Source of the DNA: Pseudomonas aegrilactucae
Lineage (GTDB): Bacteria > Pseudomonadota > Gammaproteobacteria > Pseudomonadales > Pseudomonadaceae
Length of the DNA: 64,000 bases
Reading direction: 5' to 3'
Assembly (NCBI RefSeq): GCF_019168305.1
Contig: NZ_JAHTBI010000010.1
Location: 1 to 64,000, forward strand
Under the pieces are notes generated by a model, which saw only the letters and a list, made by a program, of their open reading frames with translations, made no database searches and was not told the origin of the DNA. The translations under genes were made by a program, and so were the position numbers. Positions 25,470 through 35,600 of the stretch are shown here, in pieces. Numbering within the stretch: the stretch's first letter is position 1; each line of letters begins with the position of its first letter.

Positions 25470-28400
25470 CGTGGGACTGGCAGGGGCTGCGCTCACCTTC
25501 GTCAGCAGCACCTGAAGCGGATGCTGAATGCCCTGCCCCTCCTGGCGCTTGACCTGGCTGCGGCATGAGTAGCCGTCGGCGAGCAAGCGCCCGCCCTGGC
25601 CATGTTTGGCTACGATCGGCTGCCAGGACTGCTGGTAGATGATGTTGGAGGTCGCGACATTACGGGTTTCGTGACCGTAGGTGCCCGACATCCCGCAGCA
25701 GCCGCTGGGCAGCACGTGCAGCTTGAGACCCATGCGTTCGAACACCTGTTGCCACAAGCCGATCGCCGCCGGCTCGTTGGTCTTCTCGGTGCAGTGCGGC
25801 AGGAACTGATAGACCTCCTGGGCGGCCTCCCCCTCGGCCTTGGGCAGTACCGAGGCCAGCCACTCCTGCGGCAATGCCACGGTGGGCGCGTGATCATTGC
25901 CCAGGGTCTTGCGGTACTCCTGGCGATATACCAGCGTCATGGCCGGGTCCAGCCCCACCAGGGGAATGCCGCTGGCCTGCAACAGCAGCAGCGACTTGGC
26001 ATTGAATTGCGCCGCCTTGGCGAACGCGCCCAGGAAGCCCTGGACCTGCAGCGGCTTGCCGTTGGGGGCAAAAGGCGCCAGATACACCTGGTAACCCAGG
26101 CGGCTGATCAGCTCCAGCCATTGCGCCGCCAGTGGCGTTTCGAAGAACCGGGTGAACGCGTCCTGTACCAGAATCACGCTGCGCTTGCGTTGCTCGTCCG
26201 ACAGCGCCGACAGTTCGCCCACGCTCGCAACCCTGACGCTCCAGCGCTTGCATTCGGCTTCGAAGTCCAGCGTGCTGAGCAACGGGCTGTCGACCATGCC
26301 CGCCATATGCTGCAGCGCATAACGCACCGGGGTGGCGGCCATGATCGCGTTGTACAGGCGTGGCATGCGCGCCAGGTACGGAATGCTGAACTCCAGCGAG
26401 CCGATCAGGTAGTCCTTCATCGGGCGAAGGTAACGACTGTGGTACAGCTCCAGGAAGCGCGAACGGAACTCCGGCACGTTGACCTTGATCGGGCACTGGC
26501 CGGCGCACGACTTGCACGCCAGGCAACCCGACATGGCCTCGTACACCTCGTGGGAGAAATCCTTGCGCCCCACCAGGCGACTCAGGGAGTTCAGGGTACG
26601 CCGCGCCACCCCCGTCACCTTGCCTGCACTGGCCAGGTTGAGCACATCCACGCCCGCCTCGCCCTGGCGACGCAGCCACTCACGAATCAGCGAGGCGCGG
26701 CCCTTGGGCGAGTGAATGCGGTTGCGGGTGGCCTTCCACGACGGGCACATGGCGTCGTTCGGGTCGAAGTTGTAGCAGGCGCCGTTGCCGTTGCAGTGCA
26801 CGGCGCTCTCGTAGTGTTGCCATACCCGCTCGTCGATGGTGCGGTCCAGGTCACCACGCAGGGTAACCGCGTCCACTTCGGTAAGACGCGCCGAGGGCAC
26901 CGTCGCGGGGGTGGCGATCTTGCCCGGGTTGAGCTGGTTGAACGGATCGAACGCGGCCTTCAGGTCCTGCAGCGCTGGGTACAGTTCGCCGAAAAAGTCC
27001 GGCACGTACTGCGAGCGCAGGCCCTTGCCGTGTTCCCCCCACAGCAGGCCGCCGTACTTGTGGGTCAGCGCTGCGACTGCGTCCGAAATGGGACGGATCA
27101 GCGCCGCCTGGGCCGGGTCTTTCATGTCCAGGATCGGGCGCACGTGCAACACGCCGGCGTCGACGTGGCCGAACATGCCGTATTGCAGGCCGTGGCTGTC
27201 GAGCAAGGCGCGGAATTCGAAGATGTAGTCGGCGAGGTTCTCGGGCGGCACGGCGGTGTCTTCCACAAAGGGCTGCGGGCGCGCCTCGCCCTGCACATTG
27301 CCCAGCAGGCCGACCGAGCGCTTGCGCATGGTGTAGACCTGGTTCACCGCCTGTGCGCCGATCGCCAGCGTGTGCCCCAGGCGCACCACCGAGGTGTCCT
27401 GCTGCAAGTGCTGGATGAACGCGTCCACCGTCAGTTCCAGCGCGTCCAGGTCATCGCCGCTGAACTCGATCAGGTTGATGCCCAGTGTCGGGGTGTCCGG
27501 GTGCGCGGGGAAATACTGCGCCACGCCGTGCCAGACGATGTCCTTCATTGCCAGCATCAGCACCTTGGAGTCCACGGTCTCGATCGACAGCGGGCTGTGC
27601 GCCATCAATGCCTTGGCATCGCGCAGCGCATCCATGAACGCGGCGTACTGCACGTTGACCAGGATCGAATGCTTGGGGATGGGCAGCACGTTCAGCTTGG
27701 CTTCGACGATAAAACCCAGCGAGCCTTCCGAGCCGCACAGCACGCTGTTGAGGTTGAAGCGTTCGGGCGTTTCGCGCAGGTGCGCCAGGTCGTAGCCGGT
27801 CAGGCAGCGGTTGAGCTTGGGGAAGATCGCCTCGATCAATGCCGCCTTGTCATCGGCAATGCCCTGCGCGGTACGGTACACCTCGCCGATCTTGTCCGTA
27901 CGGGCGGCCTGTGCCTGCAACTGCCGCGCATCGATCGGGGCGGTGTCCAGGCGGCTGCCGCCCAGCAGCACAGTGCTCAGCTCCAGCACGTGGTCGCGGG
28001 TCTTGCCGTAGGTGCAACTGCCCTGCCCGCTGGCATCGGTATTGATCATGCCACCCACGGTGGCGCGGTTGGAGGTGGACAGCTCCGGCGCGAAGAACAG
28101 GCCGTGGGGCTTGAGCGCGGCATTGAGCTGGTCCTTGACCACACCGCTCTGAACGCGCACCCAGCGCTGCTCCACGTTGATTTCCAGGATGTTGTTCATG
28201 TGCCGCGACAGGTCGACGATGATGCCGTCGGTCAGCGACTGGCCATTGGTGCCGGTGCCGCCCCCACGGGGTGTCAGCACCACCGAGCGGTGCAGCGGCA
28301 GCGCAATCAGGCGCGCCAGCAATTCCACATCCGCGGCATCGCGCGGGAACACTGCCGCCTGGGGCAGGCGCTGGTAGATGGAGTTGTCGGTGGCCAGCAC

Positions 28401-28517
28401 GGTGCGCAGGCCCAGGTCGCGTGCGACTTCCCCGCGAAAGCCCTCGCTTTGCAGTGCATCCAGGAAGCGTTGGTAGTGGCTGGCGGGTTCACGGTCGGGG
28501 GCAAGCAAGGCGATCAT
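25464..28517 (-). CDS. ydiJ: FAD/Fe-S D-2-hydroxyglutarate dehydrogenase (YdiJ)
   Basis: A 1017-aa flavoprotein, the same length as E. coli YdiJ (1018 aa). It oxidises D-2-hydroxyglutarate to 2-oxoglutarate, removing the by-product of SerA. The N-terminal FAD-binding_4 domain has VLTPRGGGTGTNGQSLTDG (about residues 79-97) and a FAD-oxidase C domain. The C-terminal half has the Fe-S motif CLACKSCAGQCPIKVN (about 655) and cysteine-rich CCG domains (SGCCGMSGTYGHE) typical of glycolate/lactate-type dehydrogenases. An older alternative annotation is D-lactate dehydrogenase; the full-length similarity favours YdiJ. It is divergent from a LysR gene 158 bp away, its likely regulator. Confidence 0.9.
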   Translation of the reverse strand: MIALLAPDREPASHYQRFLDALQSEGFRGEVARDLGLRTVLATDNSIYQRLPQAAVFPRDAADVELLARLIALPLHRSVVLTPRGGGTGTNGQSLTDGIIVDLSRHMNNILEINVEQRWVRVQSGVVKDQLNAALKPHGLFFAPELSTSNRATVGGMINTDASGQGSCTYGKTRDHVLELSTVLLGGSRLDTAPIDARQLQAQAARTDKIGEVYRTAQGIADDKAALIEAIFPKLNRCLTGYDLAHLRETPERFNLNSVLCGSEGSLGFIVEAKLNVLPIPKHSILVNVQYAAFMDALRDAKALMAHSPLSIETVDSKVLMLAMKDIVWHGVAQYFPAHPDTPTLGINLIEFSGDDLDALELTVDAFIQHLQQDTSVVRLGHTLAIGAQAVNQVYTMRKRSVGLLGNVQGEARPQPFVEDTAVPPENLADYIFEFRALLDSHGLQYGMFGHVDAGVLHVRPILDMKDPAQAALIRPISDAVAALTHKYGGLLWGEHGKGLRSQYVPDFFGELYPALQDLKAAFDPFNQLNPGKIATPATVPSARLTEVDAVTLRGDLDRTIDERVWQHYESAVHCNGNGACYNFDPNDAMCPSWKATRNRIHSPKGRASLIREWLRRQGEAGVDVLNLASAGKVTGVARRTLNSLSRLVGRKDFSHEVYEAMSGCLACKSCAGQCPIKVNVPEFRSRFLELYHSRYLRPMKDYLIGSLEFSIPYLARMPRLYNAIMAATPVRYALQHMAGMVDSPLLSTLDFEAECKRWSVRVASVGELSALSDEQRKRSVILVQDAFTRFFETPLAAQWLELISRLGYQVYLAPFAPNGKPLQVQGFLGAFAKAAQFNAKSLLLLQASGIPLVGLDPAMTLVYRQEYRKTLGNDHAPTVALPQEWLASVLPKAEGEAAQEVYQFLPHCTEKTNEPAAIGLWQQVFERMGLKLHVLPSGCCGMSGTYGHETRNVATSNIIYQQSWQPIVAKHGQGGRLLADGYSCRSQVKRQEGQGIQHPLQVLLTKVSAAPASPTL

Positions 28518-28675
28518 GGCAAGGGTCCTGGGCGATAAATGACGCTAGGTCACATTCAAAACACGTATGCTTGGCAGCCAGGCAAGGTCTGCCGCATTCT
28601 TTATGGACGCTATGTTCCCGCTTGCGCAGCTGAGCAGCAACCGTATTTCGTGTGACTTTTGCATGAGTTTTATGA

Positions 28676-29572
28676 ATGAATCCAAGACGGCTCACCCCCT
28701 CCATGTCGGTGCTGATCGCATTTGAGGCCTCGGCCCGCCACGGCAGCTTCACCAAGGCCGCCGAAGAGCTGGCGTTGACCCAGAGCGCGGTCAGCCGTCA
28801 GGTGCAGGCGCTGGAAGCCCAGCTGGAGGTAGCATTGTTCCGCCGCGAAGGGCGGCACATCGAGCTGACAGCGGCCGGGGCCTTGTACCATCACGAGCTC
28901 GCCGCCGCCTTGGCGCGCATACGCAATGCCACCTTGCAGACCATCGCCCACAAGGCCGGCGACGGGCCGTTGCACCTGGCGGTGCTGCCCACCTTCGGTT
29001 CCAAATGGCTACTGCCGCGCATGCAGGATTTCTACCGCCACCACCCTGGCGTACTGGTGCACATTCATTCGCGCATTGCGCCGGCTGATCAGGACAAGGA
29101 CCAGATGCACGCGTCCATCAGCGTCGGCACCGGCCACTGGCCGGGGCATGTCGCGCATCGGTTGCTGTCCGAAAAACTCACCGTGGTTGCCAGCCCTTCT
29201 GCCCTGCCCGGCTATGCCGGCCTGGTGCCTGGCGATGTGTCGCAGCAGTCATTGCTCAGCGTGGTGTCGCGGCCCCACGCCTGGGCGGACTGGTTCGAGC
29301 AGAACGCCCTGCAACATCGGGCGATGCGCATGGGCCCGGGGTTCGAGCTGACCGCGCACCTGATCCAGGCAGCGGTAGCGGGCATCGGCATCGGGTTGGT
29401 GCCGCGCATTCTGGTACAGGACGAAATCCTGAGTGGCGAGTTGGTGGCGTTGTTCGACCCGGTGGACAGCGGGCGCGGCTATTACCTTACCTACCCCACG
29501 CGTTACCAGCACTTGCCGGCCTTGCAGGCGTTCACCCAGTGGTTGCTGTCGGTGGAGTTTCCGGACAGTTGA
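28676..29572 (+). CDS. LysR-family transcriptional regulator (GcvA-like), divergent from ydiJ
   Basis: A 298-aa LysR protein. The winged HTH is at residues 8-65 (EASARHGSFTKAAEELALTQ, then SAVSRQVQALE). The C-terminal part is the periplasmic-binding-type effector domain, and the HLAVLPTFGSKWLLPRM block is typical of the GcvA/DsdC-like branch. Divergent placement relative to ydiJ suggests that it controls ydiJ and itself from the 158-bp intergenic region. The effector may be D-2-hydroxyglutarate or a related acid, by inference only. ATG 28676 overlaps another ATG at 28672 in a different frame; no strong ribosome site is seen. Confidence 0.9.
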   Translation: MNPRRLTPSMSVLIAFEASARHGSFTKAAEELALTQSAVSRQVQALEAQLEVALFRREGRHIELTAAGALYHHELAAALARIRNATLQTIAHKAGDGPLHLAVLPTFGSKWLLPRMQDFYRHHPGVLVHIHSRIAPADQDKDQMHASISVGTGHWPGHVAHRLLSEKLTVVASPSALPGYAGLVPGDVSQQSLLSVVSRPHAWADWFEQNALQHRAMRMGPGFELTAHLIQAAVAGIGIGLVPRILVQDEILSGELVALFDPVDSGRGYYLTYPTRYQHLPALQAFTQWLLSVEFPDS

Positions 29573-29675
29573 GTGTTGCTGGCGCCTGTACTGTGTACGC
29601 TAGCGAACAGACGCCTGCGCCCGGCGCCGCCACACTGGGGGCCAGACCCCGCGACGTGAGCACCGACAGGCCGTT

Positions 29676-32600
29676 ATGGATAATTACTGGAGCCGTGCCT
29701 GCGCAACCCTGCGTAACCTGCGCCCGTGGCGCGATGCACCCCGCAAGTTCGAATACGAAGCCATCCTGCGTTCCGAGCTGTTCAGCGCCGAACAGATGGC
29801 CGGCCACGGCACCTGCCTCGCCCAGCACCACACCCTCAGCCCGCGCCATGGCAACGACGCCTTGCTGGCACGGCTTGCCGACAACGAACAGACCCTGGCC
29901 CACAGCTGCGTGGTGCTGGTCAGCGCCCAGCGCACCACACGGCGGGTAACGCCGGCCGCCGAGTGGCTGCTGGACAACTACTACCTGGTCGAAGAACACA
30001 TCCGCATCGCCAAGTCGCACCTGCCCAAAGGCTACAGCCGTGAACTGCCGCGCCTGGCCAGTGGGGCTTCAAGCGGCCTGCCGCGGGTCTATGACATCGC
30101 GTTGGAAACCATTGCCCATGGCGATGGGCGGGTCGATGTCGAAAGCCTCGGCCGCTTCGTCGACGCCTACCAGCGCGTCACCTCGCTGACCCTGGGTGAA
30201 CTCTGGGCGATCCCCATCATGCTGCGCCTGGCGCTGATCGAAAACCTGCGCCGCGTGGCGTCACGCGTGATGGCCAGCTGGGCCGACCGCGACCTGGCCA
30301 ACGACTGGGCCGACCGCCTGCGCGAAACCGCCGAGCGCGACGCCAAGAGCGTGGTGCTGGTCCTGGCCGACATGGCACGCTCACAACCCCCGATGACCCC
30401 CGCCTTCGTCGCCGAACTGGCGCGCCGGCTGCACGGGCAAAGCGCCGCACTGATACAACCGTTGACCTGGGTTGAACAGATGCTCGCCGAAGCCGGCTTG
30501 AGCATCGAGCGCCAGGTACAGCTTGATGCCCAGCAACAGGCGGCCGATCAGGTGTCGGTGAGCAACAGCATTGCCAGCCTGCGGCTGCTTGCCACCAGTG
30601 ACTGGCGCGAGTTCGTCGAGCACATGAGCCACGTCGAACGCCTGCTGCGCAGTGACCCGGCGGGCGTCTACCCGGCGATGGACTTTGCCAGCCGCGACCA
30701 TTACCGGCATGTGATTGAGCGCCTGGCGCGGCACAGTGCACAGCCGCAGGATGCCATTGCCCAGGCCGCCGTCGAACTGGCTGGTGCCTCTGCGTCCACC
30801 CCGTGCGACGCCTGCGCAGCAGCGCATGTGGGGTATTACCTGGTCGGCGCAGGGCGGGTGCAACTGGAGCACCGCATCCAGGCCGGCGTACCGTTCGCCG
30901 AGCGCTGGCAGCGCCTGCTGCACCGCGCGCCGCTGGCCTTTTTCCTGGCCCCGGTGGGCTTGTTGACGTTGCTGTTCAGCCTGCCCCTGCTGTACATCAC
31001 GCTGCGCGATGGCTGGCCGCTGGCTGTTGTGCTGGGCCTGGCGGTACCGACCCTGGTGATGACCAGTCGCCTGGCCATCGACCTGATCAACTGGCTGGTC
31101 ACCTTGAGCATCACACCGCGCCTGCTGCCACGCCTTGATTTCAGCGAGGGCCTGCCGGCACAGGCGCGCACGCTGGTGGTGATTCCCACCTTGATGGCCA
31201 ATGCCGCGGACATCGAGGAACTGGTGGAGGGCCTGGAGGTGCGCTTTCTGGCCAACCGCGACGATCACCTGCACTTCGCCCTGCTCACCGACTTCCTGGA
31301 CGCCGCCAGCGAAACACTGCCCGCCGACGCCGCTTTGCTGGCCCTGGCCGGTCACCTGATCGACGGCCTCAACCAGAAGTACCCGCAGGCCGCCCGCTTT
31401 GCATTGCTGCACCGCCCGCGTCGCTGGAACCCCGCCGAACAGGTGTGGATGGGGTTCGAGCGCAAGCGCGGCAAGCTCGCCGAGCTCAATGCGCTGTTGC
31501 GCGGGCATGGCCATGAACGCTTCACGCTGCTGGTGGGCGATGTCGAGGCACTCAGCGGCGTGCGCTACGTCATCACCCTGGACACCGACACGCAACTGCC
31601 GCGCAACGCCGCCCGCCAGTTCGTCGGTGCCATGGAGCACCCGCTCAACCGTGCCCAGCCCACTGCACAGCCCGGCCAGGCCGACAGCGGCTATGCCATC
31701 CTGCAACCGCGGGTCGGCATCAGCCTGCCGAGTGCGGCGCGCTCGATGTATGCGCGGCTGTTCGGCAGCGATGCAGGCGTCGATCCCTATACCCGTGCGG
31801 TGTCGGACGTGTACCAGGACCTGTTCGAGCAAGGCTCGTTCATCGGCAAGGGCATCTATGCCGTGGATGCCTTCGAGCAGGCGCTGCAAGGCCGCCTGCC
31901 GGACAACCGTATCCTCAGCCATGACCTGATCGAAGGCTGCTATGCCCGCTGCGGGCTGCTCAGTGACGTGCAGGTGTTCGAGCAATACCCGGCCCGCTAC
32001 GGCGCCGACGTGAAGCGCCGGCATCGCTGGATACGCGGCGACTGGCAACTGCTGCCGTGGGTGCTGCCCTGGGCGCCGACCGCCACTGGCGGCTATACGC
32101 GCAATCGGCTGGCTGCGCTGGCCCGCTGGAAGCTGTTCGACAACCTGCGCCGCAGCCTGGAGCCCGGCGCGCTGCTGGGCATGCTGCTGTGGGGCTGGCT
32201 GGCCTCCGGCAGGCCGGGGCTGTGGACCCTGGCGGCGCTGGGGTTGATTTCCACCCATGCGATCCTCTGCACCCTGCTGGAAATGCTGCGAAAACCGCTC
32301 GATGTGCCGGTTACCCAACACTTGTCGAGCGCCCTGCGCGGCGGTGCCCTGCACTTCGCCCGTGCCGGCTTGAGCCTCGCCTGGCTGCCGTTCGAGGCGT
32401 ACTACAGCATGGATGCGATCCTGCGCACGCTATGGCGCATGCTGGTCAGCAAGCGCCGGCTGCTGCAGTGGAGCCCGTCACGCGAGGTCGAGCGCAGCAG
32501 CGTCAATCATCTGGGCAGCCTGTACCGCACGATGTGGAGTGCGCCGGCACTGGCGCTCGGCGTGGGGCTCTGCCTGCTGCCCGGCCCTGGCACCCTGGCG

Positions 32601-35600
32601 CTGGCTGCGCCGTTGCTGCTGCTTTGGCTGGCTGGCCCGGCGCTGGCCTGGTGGATCAGCCGACCCTCGGCGCGTGCGCGTTTCGACCCCAGCGCCGAAG
32701 ACCTGCGTTTTTTGCGTAACCTGGCGCGCCAGACCTGGGCGTTCTTCGACCAGCATGTGGGCCCCGCCGATAACTGGCTGCCCCCCGACAACGTGCAGGA
32801 ACTGCCGCTGGCCAGCGTCGCCCACCGCACCTCGCCCACCAACATGGGCATGGCGCTGCTGGCCCACCTGGCCGCGCACGACTTTGGCTACCTGGGTGCT
32901 GCACGCATGCTCGAGCGGCTGCAACAGATGCTCGACAGCATGGCGGGCCTGGAGCGTCATCAGCGTCACTTCTACAACTGGTACGACACCCTCACGCTCA
33001 AGCCCTTGCCCCCGCTGTACGTCTCGACGGTGGACAGCGGCAACCTCGCGGGCCTGCTGCTGACCCTCAAGCCCGGCCTGCTGGGCCTGGCCGACACAGC
33101 GCTGAACGATGTGCGCCTGATCCACGGTTTGCTCGATACCCTTGACGTGTTGCGCGACGCACTGGGCAGCGCAGGCCTGCCAGACACCGACGTCCAGGCG
33201 CTATGCCGTCGCATACGTGCCAGCCAGGCGGATGGCCTGGCCGACCCGGCGTCAATCAGTTCCGCCCGCCTGCTCGAATTGCTGCAAGCCGCCCTTGAAT
33301 TGCCCGCACCCGCCGGCGCGCAGAGTTCAGAGGCGCGCTTCTGGTTCGACAGCCTGCACAGGCAGTGCACCGAACAGCGTGACGAACTTCAGCGTTTCAT
33401 GCTGCCCACCCTCAGCGACCCGACCTTGGCGGCCCCCGCCCGTTGCTGGCGCGACCTGGCGGGCCTTGACGCCGAACAATGGCCCGGGGCCGATCGCCCG
33501 CAGGTGCTGCAGGTCAAGGCACTGGCGCGCCAGCGCATGCAGCAGGCCGCGCAGCTTGCCGAGCGTGCCGAGGCCCTGGCGGACATGGACTTCGGCTTTC
33601 TCTACGATGCCCACCGCGAGCTGTTCGTGATCGGCTACAACGCCGATGAGCGCCGGCTGGACAGCGCCTTCTACGACCTGCTGGCCTCCGAGGTGCGCCT
33701 GACCAGTTTCGTCGTCATCGCCCAGGGCCAGGTGCCGCAGGAAAGCTGGTTCGCGCTGGGGCGCCTGCTCACCAGCAATGCCGGGGTACCGGTGCTGCTG
33801 TCCTGGTCTGGCTCGATGTTCGAGTACCTGATGCCGATGCTGGTGATGCCCAGCTACCCGGGCACCCTGCTCGACCAGACCTGCCAGGCCGCCGTCGCCC
33901 GTCAGATCGAGCATGCCAGCCTGCTCGGCACCCCCTGGGGGGTCTCGGAGTCGGGCTACAACACCTTCGACGCGCATTTCAATTACCAGTACCGCGCCTT
34001 CGGCGTGCCGGGCCTTGGCCTCAAGCGCGGCCTGGGTGACGACAACGTGGTCGCGCCGTACGCCACGGTCCTGGCGCTGATGGTCGCGCCCACCGCCGCC
34101 TGCCACAATTTGCGCCGCCTGGCGCGCCAGGGGCTGGCCGGGCGCTTCGGCCTGTACGAGGCGGTGGACTACACTCCGGCGCGCCTGCCGCCCGGCACAG
34201 AGGCGGCGGTGGTGCGCTCGTTCATGGCCCACCACCAGGGCATGAGCCTGCTGGCCCTGACCTCGGTGCTGCTGGGGCAACCCATGCAGCGGCGCTTTGC
34301 TGCCGAGCCTGCGTTCCAGGCCTGCGCCTTGCTGCTGCAGGAACGCGTGCCCAAAAGCGCTACCCAGTACCTGCACGCGGCCCAGGCGCCGACCCTCGAT
34401 GACGCGAGCCAGGGCAACGAGACCAAGCTGCGTGTATTCACCGACCCCGACCGTCGCCGCCCGGCGGTGCAACTGCTGTCCAACGGGCGTTACCACGTCA
34501 TGGTCAGCAATGCCGGTGGGGGCTACAGCCGTCGCAACGACCTGGCCGTGACGCGCTGGCGCGAGGACATCGCCAGCGACAGCCTGGGTACCTTCTGCTA
34601 CCTGCGCGATGTGGCCAGCGGGCGCTTCTGGTCCACGGCCTACCAGCCCACCCTGCACCGCGCACACAGCCAGGAGACGGTGTTCACCGATGCCCGCGCC
34701 GAGTTTCGCGTGCGCGAGCTCAACTTCGACTGTCACACCGAGATCGTGGTGTCGCCCGAAGACGATATCGAGCTGCGCCGCCTGCACCTGACCAACCGTG
34801 CACGCACCCGTCGCACCCTGGAATTGACCAGCTACGCCGAAGTGGTGCTGGCGTCGGCCATCAGCGACGCGCTGCACCCGGCGTTCAGCAAGCTGTTCGT
34901 GCAGACCGAACTGGTGCGCCCGCTGCAGGCCATCCTGTGCAGCCGCCGACCACGGGCCAGCGATGAGGCGGTGCCGTGGATGTGCCACCTGTTGGCGGCG
35001 CATGGCGTGGACATCGACCCTATCTCCTACGAAACCGACCGCGCCCGCTTCATCGGCCGTGGGCGCACCCTGGCGGCACCGGCCGCGCTGGAGGCTGGCT
35101 GTGAACAGCTGTCAGGCACCGCTGGGGCAGTGCTCGACCCGATCGTGGCGATCCGTTGCCGGATCACCCTGGACCCCGGCCAGAGCGCCACCATCGACCT
35201 GGTCAGCGGGGTGGCCGACAGCCGCCAGGCCTGCCTGCAGCTGATCGACAAGTACCGCGACCGACACCTGGCCGACCGCGTCTTCGACCTGGCCTGGACC
35301 CACAGCCAGGTGCTGTTGCGCCAGCTCAATGCGTCAATGGCCGACGCTCGCCTGTTCGAGCAGATGGCCGCGTCCATCCTCTATGCCAACCCCGCCTTGC
35401 GTGCCGAAAGCAGCGTGCTGGCGAGCAACCGGCGCAGCCAGTCGGGGCTATGGGGGCAGGCGATTTCCGGTGACTTGCCGATCGTGCTGGTACAGATCGC
35501 CGACCCTGCCAACATCGAGCTGGTGCAGCAGATGGTGCAGGCCCACGCCTACTGGCGCCAGAAAGGCCTGGTGCTGGACCTGGTGATCTGGAACGAAGAC

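Noticed and set aside
25602..28538. A very long open frame antisense to ydiJ
   Set aside because: High GC at third positions keeps antisense frames open; ydiJ has full-length family similarity and the antisense product matches nothing known. The same applies to long antisense frames at 1234-3222, 30381-32354, 33327-35003 and 36666-38387.
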